DNA of 64,000 nt from Carettochelys insculpta (lineage: Eukaryota; Chordata; Testudines; Carettochelyidae). The notes beneath the pieces were generated by a model. The model was given only the letters and a program-made list of their open reading frames with translations. It was not told the origin of the DNA and did no database searches. The stretch lies in contig NC_134138.1 in NCBI RefSeq assembly GCF_033958435.1, positions 271,847,798 to 271,911,797 of the forward strand. Reading direction: 5' to 3'. This document shows positions 9,835-21,002 of this stretch, in pieces (position 1 is the first letter of the stretch; each line of letters starts with the position of its first letter). The translations under genes were made by a program, and so were the position numbers.

Positions 9835-10730
9835 TTGCTCTTTGTCCTGTTCTGACAGAAACAAGAATTGTGAGGCTCTTGATGACTTTGTCAAGCAATA
9901 GAACTCAGTGGTAGGAAGAGAATATGCAAATGGCTGGGAATGGAAAGTGACAAAGAGAGAACAATTGCGATGCTTTATGTGTCCTATTTGTTTCTATGAC
10001 TCTTCTTCTATTTGATCTACTTATCTGATGGCTCCACAAGTGTGTTTGCAACACATTTTGAAATCTCATACTAATAGGTTCTCAAGATAATACACCATCA
10101 GAAAATAACTCTAAGGAATACCCAAGATGAAGCATTCATTCAGAATATACCATCCCATTTGTAGCTAACTGCCGCCATTATTTGAGAATTACATTGAGCT
10201 TTCGCTTTGTATTCTGGCGGAGAAAAAATAAATTGTTCAATTTCAGCTAAGTACAGGGTAATGGTCACAAGTGTGTTCCCCAGCACAAGGCAAGTGAGGT
10301 AATATCTCTTACTGGCCCATCTTCCATGTTCCCAAGCAGAGACATCTATGCTGGAGCTCTTTGTGTGCTATAGAGAGAGATGACTGCAACAGAATGGTTG
10401 GACGAACTGCATTTTTCTATCTTGTTTTCTGCCTCTATTGCTCAAATCTCTATCAAATCATTTTCCTGGGCGAAGGCAGTTGAATATGTCAGGACAGGGA
10501 AGATCCCAACTTTCTAGACAACTTCCTAATATGGCACACTGCCCCAAGGGTATTTGTGTGTGCTTTCTCCTATGTGGTCTGTTATAACCTTCATCAGATC
10601 ACCTATAAAGCTCCATACATTTAAATCCTTTATGATAGTCCCACTTCTGTCACACTGTTGATGGGTAATCTGATTGATCTGACAGGGTAAAAGAGCCTTA
10701 CTTGCTGTTTATCTTCTTCTAAACACTGTA
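9835..10730. other. No recognisable feature
   Basis: Ordinary AT-rich sequence between two MITEs; nothing recognised on either strand. Confidence 0.5.
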
Positions 10731-11141
10731 GCTGTGTCTACACTTGCGTTCCTCTTTTGAAAAGGGCATGCAAATGAGGGAAATCGAAAATGCAAATGAG
10801 GCACTAATTTACACGTCTGACACCTCCCTTGCATATTCTCCTTTTGAAAATTTTTTTTCAAAAGAAGAAAAGCGGTGTAAATGGGGCCCTTTCGAAAATA
10901 AACCCCATCTTTGAAAGAACCCTTCTCCCTATTTTGTTTCAGGAAGAAGTGTTCTTTCAAAGATGGGGTTTATTTTTGAAAGAGCCCCATGTACAATGCT
11001 TTTTTTCTTTCGAAAGAAGCTCTTTTGAAATGAGAATATGCAAATGAGGCAGCGGATATGTAAATCAGGGCCTCCTTTTCATTTTCAATTTCCTTCATTT
11101 GCATGCCTATTTGAAAAGAGGAATGCAAGTGAAGACACAGC
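10731..11141. mobile_element. Fold-back MITE with ATGCAAATGAGG motifs
   Basis: GCTGTGTCTACACTTGC at the left; the right end reversed is GCTGTGTCTTCACTTGC. Much of the 411 bp pairs with itself: CCCCATCTTTGAAAGAA near 10902 faces TTCTTTCAAAGATGGGG near 10950. The motifs ATGCAAATGAGG, TTTCGAAAG and TTTTGAAA recur in both arms. Flanks GTA/TTA differ by one base. A related element is at 51824-52062. Confidence 0.75.
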
Positions 11142-11393
11142 TTATCTGTCTATCCTTAGACTCGTGAGCTCCCCATGTAAGGGAACCTCTCTGTTTAAGT
11201 GTCTGGAAAGTGCCTCATATATTGTGCGGTCTGCTATGAGCAAATACCTGCAGTACAACCACAAACTGGTCTTTCTTTGCTAGAAGCCAATTGTTCCTAA
11301 AGAGATTGTTTGAGACTTGTTTCATGGTGAACTACTGTGGGCAGAGGCAACTCTACACCATATCCCAACTATGTGATATAGATACATACCAAG

Positions 11394-11589
11394 CAGTGTT
11401 CCCTCCATTTTTTTCCATCTCTGGGTAGAATAATTTTTATTATGTGCACCAAGGCATGTGAGGTTGTGCACCACCAATAGTAACACATGCTGCCCCCTGT
11501 GGGTGGCAGTAGGCGATCTGCCAATCAGCTGGGCGGCACCTGAATGGCTCCTGGCAGCCACCCCAGTGCTCAGCTTACAGGGAACTCTG
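11394..11589. mobile_element. hAT-like MITE, copy 1
   Basis: Starts CAGTGTTCCCTCC and ends GGGAACTCTG, so the ends are inverted. The interior contains GTGCACCA(A/-) and CTCAGCTTACAGGGAA blocks shared with copies at 14792, 51274, 52166 and 62346. The hAT call rests on the ends and on the 8-bp target duplication seen at 14792. No clear duplication flanks this copy. Confidence 0.65.
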
Positions 11590-12340
11590 TAGTAGTAGAC
11601 GGCATCCTTCAGTCTACGTAGACTATGGATCGCGCCCTTCGTAGTTCCTTTTGGGATCATCATTTGCAGCGTTGACTGTGACTGTGAAGACCCCCATGAG
11701 AGTGACAGTCCTTGCTGCATCTGTTGCCTTTTGTTGTTGATTTTCTTATTGGTTTGCCTGCTGCTCAAATTTCAGTCACTTGTCAGGTTTGGGAACCTTA
11801 AGCCTCACGCACCCAGTGAGGCAGGTGATCTGTGGCGGGACAGTACCCTACTGGCTGGGGGCTGCCCAGCTTGAGGCGGGAAATGACTGTCCAGTGAGAT
11901 GTGATGATCTCTCCCACTGTTGAAGGCAACCCCTGGCGCTCGTTCTCTACGCCAGTCGAGCAAGAGCTTATAACCGGTATCTGTTACCTCCCGTGTTGGT
12001 TCAATGCTGTTAGTGATGCTGGAGTACCTCTCCAGGCGTAAGCCTGGGCAATTTTTCTGGGACCCTGGGCTGCCGACAGTGTCCCCCTCTCAGCTTTACT
12101 GATATAGTCCAAAGGAGAGGATAACCTCTACGTCTGGTACCAGCTCAGCTGCAGGAGTTGTCGGGTCAATGCCAGAAGTTGGCACAGAACCGTCTTAGGA
12201 CTCCCCTCCGGATTTTCTGTCAGGGTTTACTCCCTTAGCCTTGCTCCTTCCCAGGATAACCCACAAGGCAGTGGGGCATGGAGAAAGTGGGTAACCATCC
12301 CACTACCTCTTGACAGGGAACACTGATACCAACCCATAAT
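11590..12340. other. Unclassified CpG-containing block
   Basis: Directly after the hAT-like element comes a block with more CpG than its surroundings, including GACTATGGATCGCGCCC near 11620 and several GTCG/CGTC words. It has the feel of an old repeat or retroelement part, but I cannot assign a family. Frames on both strands are broken and show no domain. Confidence 0.4.
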
Positions 12341-12588
12341 ACCAAAATGAAAACATAATCCTTTTCATCTGTTTCTCATAAGACGAATGGGATCAGTGTG
12401 TTCAATTTAAATAGCCCTTTACCTCAAGGACAGAATTTCTACTCAGAGAATTAACATAATCACCCATGTGTAAAATTTCAGCTGTCATTTCAGAGGGGAA
12501 AAAATTAAGGATTTTCTACAGAAATTTAATAAACCATAGAAAATAACGAGAGGAGCAGATCATCTGCTATGCCTTAAGAGCACACAGC

Positions 12589-12778
12589 GTATATCCAGGG
12601 TTGTGAGCCCAATACAGAGGGGCCCATTTCGCAATCTGGAGCAATTAAATTTTCCAAAAAAAAAAAGGGAGGGTGCTTGGTCCAATTAGATAATGAACTG
12701 TAGCAACAGTAAGAAATTAACATCTCTCAGCTCTGGGACATTCAAGATCCTGAGCTGGATTTGACTGTTTAGGAATCA
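12589..12778 (+). mobile_element. 5'-truncated SINE plus transduced flank, with long direct repeats
   Basis: Bases 12589-12684 match the tRNA-derived SINE at 18143. Bases 12684-12778 match the unique-looking sequence that follows that SINE (18369-18464). The unit is bracketed by a 23-bp direct repeat at 12566-12588 and 12779-12801 (core TGCCTTAAGAGCACACAGC, one mismatch), as left by retroposition. The SINE tail present at 18.2 kb is missing here, between two short CCTACCAA/CCAA words. Confidence 0.65.
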
Positions 12779-12975
12779 GCTGTGCCTTAAGAGCACACAG
12801 CATGACTGAATAAGGGCAAGCCAAAAGGGTCTTCATGTTGTCTCTCAGCTTGACAATCTGTGCCAGGTGAATCTCCCAAACCAAAGGGCACAGTACATCA
12901 TACAGGCTGACAACAGCCACCAGGGTCTGACTCAGCTCCAGGAGACAGGGGAGGCTGGGGAAGCTTTGTTACCAG

Positions 12976-13318
12976 GGCTAAGTCTACACTACAGAGATCT
13001 TTTGAAAGAAGCTCTTCTGGAAGATCCCTTCCGAAAGAGTGTGTCCACACACAAAAAAAAGGATTGAAAGAGTGATCTGCTATTTCAAAAGAGAGTGCCC
13101 CCCCATCCCCTGTTCTTTCGAAAGAAGGGCCCTGCAGAATGTCTACACATTTCCTTTCTAAACAAACTTTCAAAAGGGGGTGCTGTTCCTGAAACGGGAA
13201 AGGAAGAGTGATTTCAAAAGGAGTGCCACTTTCTTTTAATTTCTGCGTGTAGATGCTCCATGGGGTCTTTAAAAAGATCCCCCTTCTTTCAAACAAACTT
13301 GTTAGTGTAGACACAGCC
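12976..13318. mobile_element. MITE with TTTCGAAAG interior, CAG duplication
   Basis: 343 bp flanked by CAG at 12973-12975 and 13319-13321. Left end GGCTAAGTCTACACTAC; the reversed right end is GGCTGTGTCTACACTAAC. The interior holds TTCTTTCGAAAGAAGGG and several TTTCAAAAG words and folds back. Same family as 9454-9834, in the opposite direction. Confidence 0.78.
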
Positions 13319-13376
13319 CAGCAGTTTCTGTACCTCTGGGCATACAGGTAGCACGCTAGGTGCCAGCAGATAGTAG

Positions 13377-13405
13377 TAGTAATAATAATATAATATAATA
13401 TAAGG
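13377..13405 (+). repeat. Short AT-rich microsatellite
   Basis: TAGTAGTAGTAATAATAAT passing into repeated TATAA units: a compound trinucleotide/pentanucleotide tract. Confidence 0.85.
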
Positions 13406-13407
13406 TG

Positions 13408-13622
13408 ATATACAGATCTGATAGAACCAGAAAAGGACTTCAGAGGTTGTTGAGATCAGTCCCCTGCCCTCACAGCAGGACCACCCCTGACAATTTTTTT
13501 AAAATCTATTTGCCTCAGATCCCTAAATAGTCCTCTTCAGGATTGAGGACAGAACCCTGGAGATTTAGCCGGCCAGTGGTAAAACCCCAGAGCTATTCCT
13601 CACCCCCCACCCCCCACCCTGA
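13408..13622 (-). mobile_element. tRNA-derived turtle-type SINE, antisense
   Basis: On - it reads as a SINE. The CR1-like tail (CTTTTCTGGTTCTATC) is at the + left, and the pol III region (AGCTCTGGGGTTTTACCACT) lies near 13585 on +. It is diverged but has the order of parts of the SINE at 18143. Confidence 0.6.
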
Positions 13623-13640
13623 TGCTTGAGAATGCTTAGT

Positions 13641-14320
13641 GCTACTTCCCTATCTTGATAAAAAGTGTTGCTGAGTGCTGTGACTGCTGCCTTTGCACAA
13701 GCTTTATACCAGTTTTGAGCAGCCCCAGCTATGCCCCTTCCTCAGAGAGGGAATGTACATCAGAGCTGGTAACGTCAGTATACCGCTAAACGGATTCTCC
13801 CCTGGCCACCAAAAAAGGCTTTGGAGTTGCACTGCCTTGGATCTGAGCCCGTCAGCCTCAATTGCTGAATCATCTACTAAGGCTACAATTTTCTTCCGCA
13901 AACGGCGCACAGCTGTCTCACTCCTCTCTGAGTTCTGGGTCATTCTCATTCATCTGGGAGGTCTGAGAGTAAAGCTCTGATTGCTGAGACTAATTCAGAC
14001 CACCTCTGCTTTGCCCTGGTCTTCTCTGGGTGGAGTTATGCCTCCAAACATAAATGAAGATTGTTCTCTGACTAAGATCATCAGTTCAAACACTGCAGGT
14101 CAGAGCATGTAAACTAGCACCTGGGAGTGACTCAGGGCCAGACTTTCCCTTTCAGGGTATTTTTTTCAGTGTTAAGTGGATGGGAGGAGGGTACTGAATA
14201 CAGCTATTGTTATAGTAGAAGAGAGAGTAATAGTTCATCTAGTCCAGTGTCTTCTTGCTCTATAGGGGCCTCTCAGTGGTCCTGTAATGTAAACAATAGC
14301 AACTTCCCTGCAATATGGAG
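13641..14320. other. No recognisable feature
   Basis: Includes a short CR1-tail-like piece near 14215-14290, too diverged to annotate firmly. Otherwise nothing recognised. Confidence 0.4.
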
Positions 14321-14530
14321 ATATACCTATCTCATAGAACTGGAAGGGACCTTTAGAGGTCATTGAGTCTAGTCACCTGCACTCATACCAGACTGATCAC
14401 CACCTTAACTGTCTTTTTTTCTTAAAAAAACTATTTGGCTCAGAGCCCTAAATGGCCCCCTTGAGGGCTGAGCTCACCACCCTAGGTTTGGCAGGCCAAT
14501 GCTCAAGCCACTGAGCTATGCCTCACCTGT
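14321..14530 (-). mobile_element. tRNA-derived SINE, antisense
   Basis: On +, CATAGAACTGGAAGGGACC marks the reversed tail, followed by AAAAAAACTATTTGGCTCAG, and GCTCAAGCCACTGAGCTATG marks the reversed pol III A box (CATAGCTCAGTGGCTTGAGC). The best-preserved antisense copy of this SINE in the window. Confidence 0.8.
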
Positions 14531-14539
14531 TCTAGTAGT

Positions 14540-14642
14540 TCAAATCTGCTTTAGACTTATGAAAGGACCCCTCAAAGCCTGAACTCACAGCCCTGAATTT
14601 ACAGGGTCCATCCTTTAACCACTAAGCTGTTCCTCTCTCCTT
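14540..14642 (-). mobile_element. Second tRNA-derived SINE fragment, antisense
   Basis: On - it begins GAGAGGAACAGCTTAGTGG with an A-box-like word and has GCTGTGAGTTCAGGC as a B-box-like word about 40 bp on. It lacks the CR1-like tail. It abuts the previous SINE. Confidence 0.55.
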
Positions 14643-14791
14643 GCCTGTACACTATTACACACAGACAACTATGTTAACACACATTATTAGGGTTTCAAAG
14701 TCAGGGCCTCAATAGTTAGGAAACACCAGCAACAACTTTGCCCGTGCAATGCTAATTCAATCTGTTTGTGCATATGTATTGTGATGCAGAC

Positions 14792-14952
14792 CCGTGTTCC
14801 CTCTATTTTTTTCTCCCATCCATGCACAGAATAAATTGTGCAACACCAATAGAAACACATGTTTTGTGCTGTGGGTGCTCTGCTAATCTGCTGGATGGCA
14901 TTTGAATCTTTCCTAGGTAGCTGCCCAAGTGCTCAGCTTATGGGAAACACTG
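14792..14952. mobile_element. hAT-like MITE, copy 2, with 8-bp target duplication
   Basis: Ends CCGTGTTCCCTCTA and TGGGAAACACTG. Flanked by ATGCAGAC (14784-14791) and ATGCAGAT (14953-14960), an 8-bp duplication with one change, which is the hAT hallmark. 161 bp, no coding capacity. Confidence 0.78.
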
Positions 14953-14960
14953 ATGCAGAT

Positions 14961-16070
14961 GTTATATGATCATATATTTGTATAACCCTTCTGTTAATGC
15001 CAGGTGCCTGCCAGAAGGGCTGGGTTCAGCTCCTGGGGGGTTTCCTGTCAAGGATACAACCCACTGGCTCAAGCCCCCACCCAGTGGCCTGGAACAATCT
15101 AACCCCACTTGCTGGGTGCCTGTAAGGCAGTTCTCTCCCCACCTCCTTGCAAGCACAGAGTCTAAGATAGAAACAGCTTATTTAATGACCATAACCTACT
15201 CCAAGGTTACAGTGACAGATGCAGTATATCTAAGCAAAGGAGAGACAAACCCCTTTAACAAGATACCATCCCCATACGCTATAGAACCAAGTCTTTTGCT
15301 GGGGCTCTTGTTCTTCACCCCCCACACAGTTACAGGGTGTACCTCTCGTGGTGCAGCCCCAGCCCCAGAGCCCACATATACATCACCACAGCAGTACTAG
15401 CTGTCTACTTGTCTGCAGCATCCCACTGACTGCCACCTGCTGGCCACTCCTCCTACCTGCCACCTGCCAGTCTGCTGCTCCCCCCTACTGGCTGCCTGCC
15501 AGTCGTCGTCGTTGTCGTCTGCCACTGCTCCCTTACCAGCCACCTGCGGGTCACCCTTGTCCACCACTGCTCCCTTACCAGCCACCCGCCAGTCACCCTC
15601 TGCCACTCCCTTACCAGCCACCTGCCAGCAGCTGCTGGGGGGACTCACCCTGAGGCAGAACCCTATGAGTTCAGCTCTTTGTGGCCCCAGCTACCACTCT
15701 ATGATTTCAGCTCTTAGTACCTCCAGTGCACAGTTTCATGAAAACCCTACTATCCAGCTCTACCTTTTAACAGGTGGGGAGAGCTAGTCAAACCAGGCTT
15801 ACAGCTACATGACCAAAGCACTGAGCAAGCTAACTCAACTAGTACACCTTCCATCCTCCCTTACAATGCTTTAAACCAGGGAGCCCTGTGTAATCAATGT
15901 CTTACATGGCTATGGCAACTGCCCTGTCCGCCACAACAACCCAGAGCATTGGTGAGATCCCACAACTCCCACACTGAGTGTCAGCATAAATTGTGATTTT
16001 ACAACAATGTATTTACAATAGACAATAATCTTATGATTTACTTGCTACTCATTAGGCTTTGCCTGAAAGG
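14961..16070. other. Unclassified block, possibly an old LTR-type element
   Basis: Moderately GC-rich, with features often seen in LTR remnants: Pro/Thr-like C-rich stretches, GAAACAGCTTATTTAATGACC, and a later AT-rich end. I could not find matching direct repeats or coding domains, so no family is claimed. Confidence 0.3.
15510..15635 (+). repeat. Short minisatellite (CTCCCTTACCAGCCACC units)
   Basis: CTCCCTTACCAGCCACC occurs three times (near 15528, 15571 and 15607) with spacers of the type CTGCCACTG or (G/A)GTCACCC. The first two units are 43 bp apart and the third is 36 bp further on. Confidence 0.75.
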
Positions 16071-16209
16071 TATCACACATGCACACCTTTGCATTCTCAT
16101 GTAAATGATCTCTGGGAGACACATTCCTCCCAGCCTCAGTATCACACATGCATCCCTTTGCATTGTCATGCAAATGATCTCTGGGACACACATTCCTCCC
16201 AGCCTTCAG
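16071..16209 (+). repeat. 69/70-bp tandem duplication
   Basis: Two adjacent units, 16071-16139 and 16140-16209, both open with TATCACACATGCA and share AAATGATCTCTGGGA and CACATTCCTCCCAGCC. They differ at only a few positions, so the duplication is fairly recent. Confidence 0.9.
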
Positions 16210-18142
16210 CAGCATTGCATTCCTGCTGCCACGTTCCTTACATTGGTTTCTTATGGAAATCACAGGAGAGACAGAGCCCTTGTCATGCCAATGCTAATCC
16301 CCACTCTGGACCGGAGCACCAATGACACTGGGATGGAACGTGTTCAAGAGATGTTTGAGGATGGTGAATGCACAGACTGGTTGGCACTACAGAATGCACG
16401 AGGCTAGTGAGTGCTCACCAAGGATATACTCTTCTTCAGTTTCACCTGCCAAAATCTTTGAAGTCTGCTGAGAATATGTGAAGTGGAATTTTTCAAGGGC
16501 TTATTAATAGGTCAAAGTAGGACATATTTTCCCAGGGATGCTAAAAGGAACACACCAGACCCTAACACAATCCATCTGCCAGATGTCATGGGCCTCCTCA
16601 AAAGCCTGAGGACACCAAAGGTTTACAAAGACTTTTTCAACATGAGCAAACTGATTTTTTTCCTCTGGCCTCATTCCAAGAAACAGAAAAACATTTTTGC
16701 TTAAAGTTTCCAGAAAATCAAGAACTTCAGACAACTGCTTATAATTGGCTACAGTAGGAAGTAACTTAAAATATATGGTTTTATAATGGGATTATTAGGT
16801 GATTTTAGTAAGTTCATTCCGTCAGCCCTGCTTATAATTATGCTTATGCTAGCTAGTGTGAGTGCAAATTCCAGGAAATCCAGTTTTCTCCCTTCTAAAC
16901 TCAGCAGCTGGTATGATTCAGTACAATCTAGGACAGTGAATTATTCCATAAGTAAGTTACATACAATAAATAAGTTCCCTCCCTCCCTGCATTTTAAATC
17001 TGTTGTTCTTTCATTAAGTTTTATGGTACTTTAGCAGTGAAAAAGTCCACTATATGCATTTTGCTGTTATTTTGGGATCTGTATCCATTTCTTTACCCAA
17101 ATTTACAAATCGCATAGGGCTCGACTCTGAAGGCCTTATGCACAAAAAGCCTTCAATTGTATGGGAAAAAAGCTTATAGAATGTAAGGACTGGTGCTGGT
17201 GTTTTCAAGAGCATCCAAGGAAGTGCCGAATTCCTATTAACCTACAATGGTTACTAGAATTAGGCCCTACGCCTAGATACACAAAGGTACTTAAGTGCCT
17301 AATTTTGTGCATCAGTCTTTCAGAATTACTACAGTACAAGTGATCTTTTTTTTTTTCCTCCTTCTTTTCTGGCTTTTCAGGAGGGGTTGTCTGCTCAACA
17401 CATATGGCTTCCTTGGTACGTGTGCAATTTACTGCACTGCCTTCACTAGCAGCTGGCTTGGTCATTGATTTTAATAGAAATTAAGTGCCTAGTTGCTTTA
17501 GGAAAATACCCATAAGTGCCTTAAACACTTAAATATCATCAAAAAATCAATCCCTCAGGTAAGTCTATAACAGAAAAGCAAACTGAACCCTGATTCCTCA
17601 AGCTGGTAGCAAATAATACTGGACTTTCTCTTCCTGAGATCAAACTACATCCCCAAAACAGCCTGCAGCCAAATAGCCACTGTTGACCTGGAGAAATCTA
17701 ATGCTGGAATTTTGCAATGGAGCCCATTTAAACTTATAAGGGGTGCAGTAATTGATTCAGTTCACCTTTGAGCTCTGCTTCCAAGTATGAAAGTCTCATT
17801 AATAAGCTTTTGGGAGGGGAAGATAGCTTTCGTAAGGGGTGTTAAGAAGGGAAATACTATCATGAGTATTTTCTCTAGAGGCCTTTTTTTTTTCCTTCCT
17901 GCTTAGGAATTGCTGTCATACTTTTTTTCCCCCTCTGTTCTTTGAGGGACTTATTTATGGCACAATAACCTTTGCTTACTTCTGGTATCTTCTGTTTTTG
18001 TGAGACTTGTTATCTGTTGTATGAAGTATAATACTTTGCTTTTAATGTTGTGTACTTTACCTGCTACCCCCAAGACTCTCAAATTCAAATATTGTTGAAT
18101 CCACACAGGCACTTGAAAAGTATCATAGCAACAACAGCTTGA
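16210..18142. other. No recognisable feature
   Basis: Long AT-rich stretch. Frames are short. Poly-pyrimidine runs occur near 17346 and 17885. No element ends, SINE boxes or CR1 motifs were recognised. Confidence 0.45.
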
Positions 18143-18360
18143 GGTGGGGAGGGATAGCTCAGTGGCTTGAGCATTGGCCTGCTATATCCAGGGTTGTGAG
18201 CCCAATCCAGAGGGGCCCATTTAGCAGTCTGGAAAAATTAGATTGTCAAAAAAAAAAAAACATTAAAGGAGGGTGTTTGAGCCTACCAAAAGGGCAGGGG
18301 TCTGGACTCAATGACCTCCCAAGGTCCCTTCCAGCTCTATGAGATGTGTATGTGTGTTTC
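18143..18360 (+). mobile_element. tRNA-derived SINE, sense, nearly complete
   Basis: Begins GGTGGGGAGGGATAGCTCAG: A box TAGCTCAGTGG, B-box-like TGTGAGCCCAATCC about 40 bp on. Then an A-rich run, and a CR1-like tail (GGTCTGGACTCAATGACCTC followed by CCAAGGTCCCTTCCAGCTCTATGAG). This A box/B box/CR1-tail layout is that of the tRNA-derived SINEs of cryptodiran turtles, which depend on CR1 for copying. The 105 bp after it (18361-18465) are duplicated at 12.7 kb. Confidence 0.88.
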
Positions 18361-18465
18361 CTACCAATTAGATAATGCACTGTAGCAACAGTAAGAAATT
18401 AACATTTTTCAGCTCTGGGACATTCAAGATCCTGAGCTGGATTTGATTGTTTAGGAATCAGTATG
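18361..18465 (+). repeat. SINE-flanking segment duplicated at 12.68-12.78 kb
   Basis: CAATTAGATAATG(C/A)ACTGTAGCA, then about 80 bp to GTTTAGGAATCAG, occurs in both places with about 95% identity by eye and follows the same SINE each time. It is either a transduced flank or an extra 3' module of this SINE subfamily. Confidence 0.75.
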
Positions 18466-18477
18466 TGACTCTGTTCA

Positions 18478-18905
18478 TGCTGAGTCGGGTTCAGCAGAGG
18501 GCAACAAAACTGATTAAGGGGCTGGGGCGCGTGACCTATGAGGAGAGGCTGAGGATTTGGGCTTATTTAGTTCTCAGAAGAGAAGACTCTGGTGCGATTT
18601 GATAGCAGCCTTCAACTTCCTGAAAGGGGGCTCTACAGAGGATGGAGAGAGACTGTTCTCAGTGGTGACAGACGGCAGAACAGGGAGCAATGGTCTGAAG
18701 TTACAGAGGGAGAGGTGCAGGTTTGATATTAGGAAAAACTATTTTTACCAGGACGGTGGCGAAATCATAGAGGTTTTTAAGTCCCAGATTGCCATAGTCA
18801 TGGCTGGGCTGATTTAGTTGGGGTTGATCCTGCTGTAGGTAGATGGCTGGACTTGATGACCTCCTGAGATCCCTTTCAGTGTTAAAATTCTATGATTCGA
18901 TGATT
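18478..18905 (+). mobile_element. CR1 LINE 3' fragment, sense
   Basis: Encodes the end of the CR1 reverse-transcriptase protein: near 18505-18545 the words are those of RATK(L)IKGLG..TYEERLR, then LKGGSTEDGERLFS. The end is a CR1 tail with GGTTGATCCTGCT and CTATGATTCGATGAT. 5'-truncated, with frame breaks. Confidence 0.85.
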
Positions 18906-19322
18906 TTAGTTACATGACTTCAGAGCTGGACAAACAAAACTCAGCGGATAGTCAAAGGGCAACAGCTGAATGAGACATAGACTAAACTTCTAAAATTAAC
19001 TACTAATTGTGGTTGCCTCTGTACTTGCATCAGTCTTGTGCAAAGAATGAGGGTCCTGTTCTTATTTATATCCTGTGCATTAGAAGTGGTTTTTATTTTG
19101 TTGACAGATGCCTGAGGTAATTTCCAATCAAATTATAATAGTTTTAAGTTAGGTAAATGCTAATAGTGATATGTTTGCTTTGCCTTATGCACAGTGCATG
19201 TGTGAATACATACATACAGAAAATGATCTATGATCCAAACTCAGTTATTTCAACATTTGTTTGTATTTAGTCTTTACTTATTATTACTAGCTGTATTGCC
19301 ACAGCCGCTGAGGGCTTCAGTC
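18906..19322. other. No recognisable feature
   Basis: AT-rich spacer; nothing recognised. Confidence 0.5.
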
Positions 19323-19435
19323 ACAAAGCAAAAAAGCAGTCCTGTATCACTTTAAAGGCTAACAAGTTGTTAGGTGATGAGCTGGATTTATTTTGTGAAG
19401 ATATAGACTAGCACAGCTACCTCTCTGTGAATGTC
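19323..19435. mobile_element. Penelope-like/hammerhead-type tail fragment
   Basis: Shares with 41060-41190 both the TTAGTCTTTAAAGTG-type segment (here reversed, CACTTTAAAGGCTAACAA) and the GATATAGACTAGCACAGCTAC segment. The two parts face each other. The family name is my inference from similarity to the repeat at 37300. Confidence 0.4.
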
Positions 19436-20515
19436 AAGACCCCATTGTCCTATGCACTATACAAACATAATATACAATGGAATTCCTGACTCAAAGAGAT
19501 TGAAAGATTCATATATGACAAGAGATGGGTACGTATACTGGTTACAGAGCAAATAATACATATTCCCCGTCTGTCACTTCAGGGTGATCCTTATCTGGAG
19601 CACAAGCCAAATTCTCCTTTATCATGAAGAAGTACAGTGAGATCCCACGAACTTGTGTTTAAGTCCTGATCATGCATGTAGAGATGATTCAGTTGCTATA
19701 GAAAAGCTGACTCATGGTAGGTGATAGGGTGCAAGTGTTTCATACTGAGAGGCATCTGGGAATAAATGCTTAGCCCAGGAAGAGAGGGAAATGTCCTGTT
19801 GAGAGTGCAAGAGTCATTAGGCAGACCAAAAGGAATTACCCAAGCTGGAACTTGAAAAAGAAATGAGGGTGGAACTTTCCATGGGCAAGCTGATGAAAGT
19901 TTTGAGGTCCCAGTTTATTGTTGCAGCTGAGAGATGGCACCTCTGAGAGGGCAACTGGGAGGTGACCCAGAGGAAGTTAGGTATCAAGAGCTGAATCCTC
20001 AAAGGGGTTTAGGTGTTCAATCCCTTCTCTCTCTGACAATCAGAAGAACAGGAAAAAGAGCCAGCAACATCCTGGTACCCACAGCGGCTGTCCTCTCCCC
20101 CACCATCCTGAAACGGTGTCCTTGTCAGTGACAAATACTTCATAACTGGCAGCAGAAGAGGGTTATATACAGGGTGCTGGTGAAAATGCTCATTGAAATA
20201 TTTTTTAGTGGAAAATATTTAATTGAAAATGTGCATGTTTTGTATGGAAATAATTGGTAAAGAAATGAGGGGAAAATATTTTTGTCAATATTTTTGAGGG
20301 GAAAAATAATTTCCAGACCATCTTCAGTGATAAATGCACTGGGCTTTGTACTTCACTGCTTTGCATTCTGTGCTGTCACTGAGGGAGTGTTTAAAACATC
20401 ACAGTTAAGATCTGTTGGTGTTTCACACAATTTTCATCAGCGTAAATGACAATGTGAGGAGAATCGAGCTCACTGCATTCTGATTCTTGTCCTAGAACTT
20501 GGGGGATCGCATTTA
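19436..20515. other. No recognisable feature
   Basis: AT-rich, no element ends or coding signal recognised. Confidence 0.45.
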
Positions 20516-20675
20516 TGGAGGTCTATTGCTGGAGATATTTAAGAACAGGTTAGATAGATGTCTATCATGGATGGTTGAGAAAGTACTTGGCCCTGCCATT
20601 GGAGCAGGGGGCTGGACTCGATAGCCTCTCGAGGTCACTTCCAGTCCTAGTGGTCTATGATTCTATGATTCTCTT
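20516..20675 (+). mobile_element. CR1 LINE 3' tail
   Basis: CTGGAGATATTTAAGAACAG, then GGAGCAGGGGGCTGGACTCG and GTCTATGATTCTATGATTC: the standard CR1 3' end with its short terminal repeat. Confidence 0.85.
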
Positions 20676-21002
20676 GCTCAACCCCAACTAATATAGCACA
20701 GGTGGTTCTGCAGAGGCACAGCAGGACATTAAGCAATTGTGTAACAGTCTGATGCTTTCAAGAGTCATGAATATGGCCCTCAAACAGCTCTTCACACAGT
20801 AAAAATAACACGGCAGCTTCAGTCAAACAGCAACTTGGCACATTACTCATTTTAAGGTGACGGAACTCAATTCAAGTTAAAATGTTCAATGCATCTCTTT
20901 CATACCTTCTCTCATTAGTACATTCTCCACATCCATCTGCCTGATTTAAAAAAAAAATCCTAACCTTCTGCTTCCGCATATGTACATATATATATGAACC
21001 AA

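Noticed and set aside
10731..11141. CRISPR-like alternation of repeats
   Set aside because: The repeats are inverted arms of a fold-back MITE, not regularly spaced direct repeats.
15000..16060. An endogenous retrovirus LTR
   Set aside because: No matched terminal repeats, TG..CA ends, or coding remnants could be shown; left as unclassified.
18143..18215. A functional tRNA gene
   Set aside because: A and B boxes are present but the cloverleaf is degraded and a CR1-like tail follows; this is a SINE.
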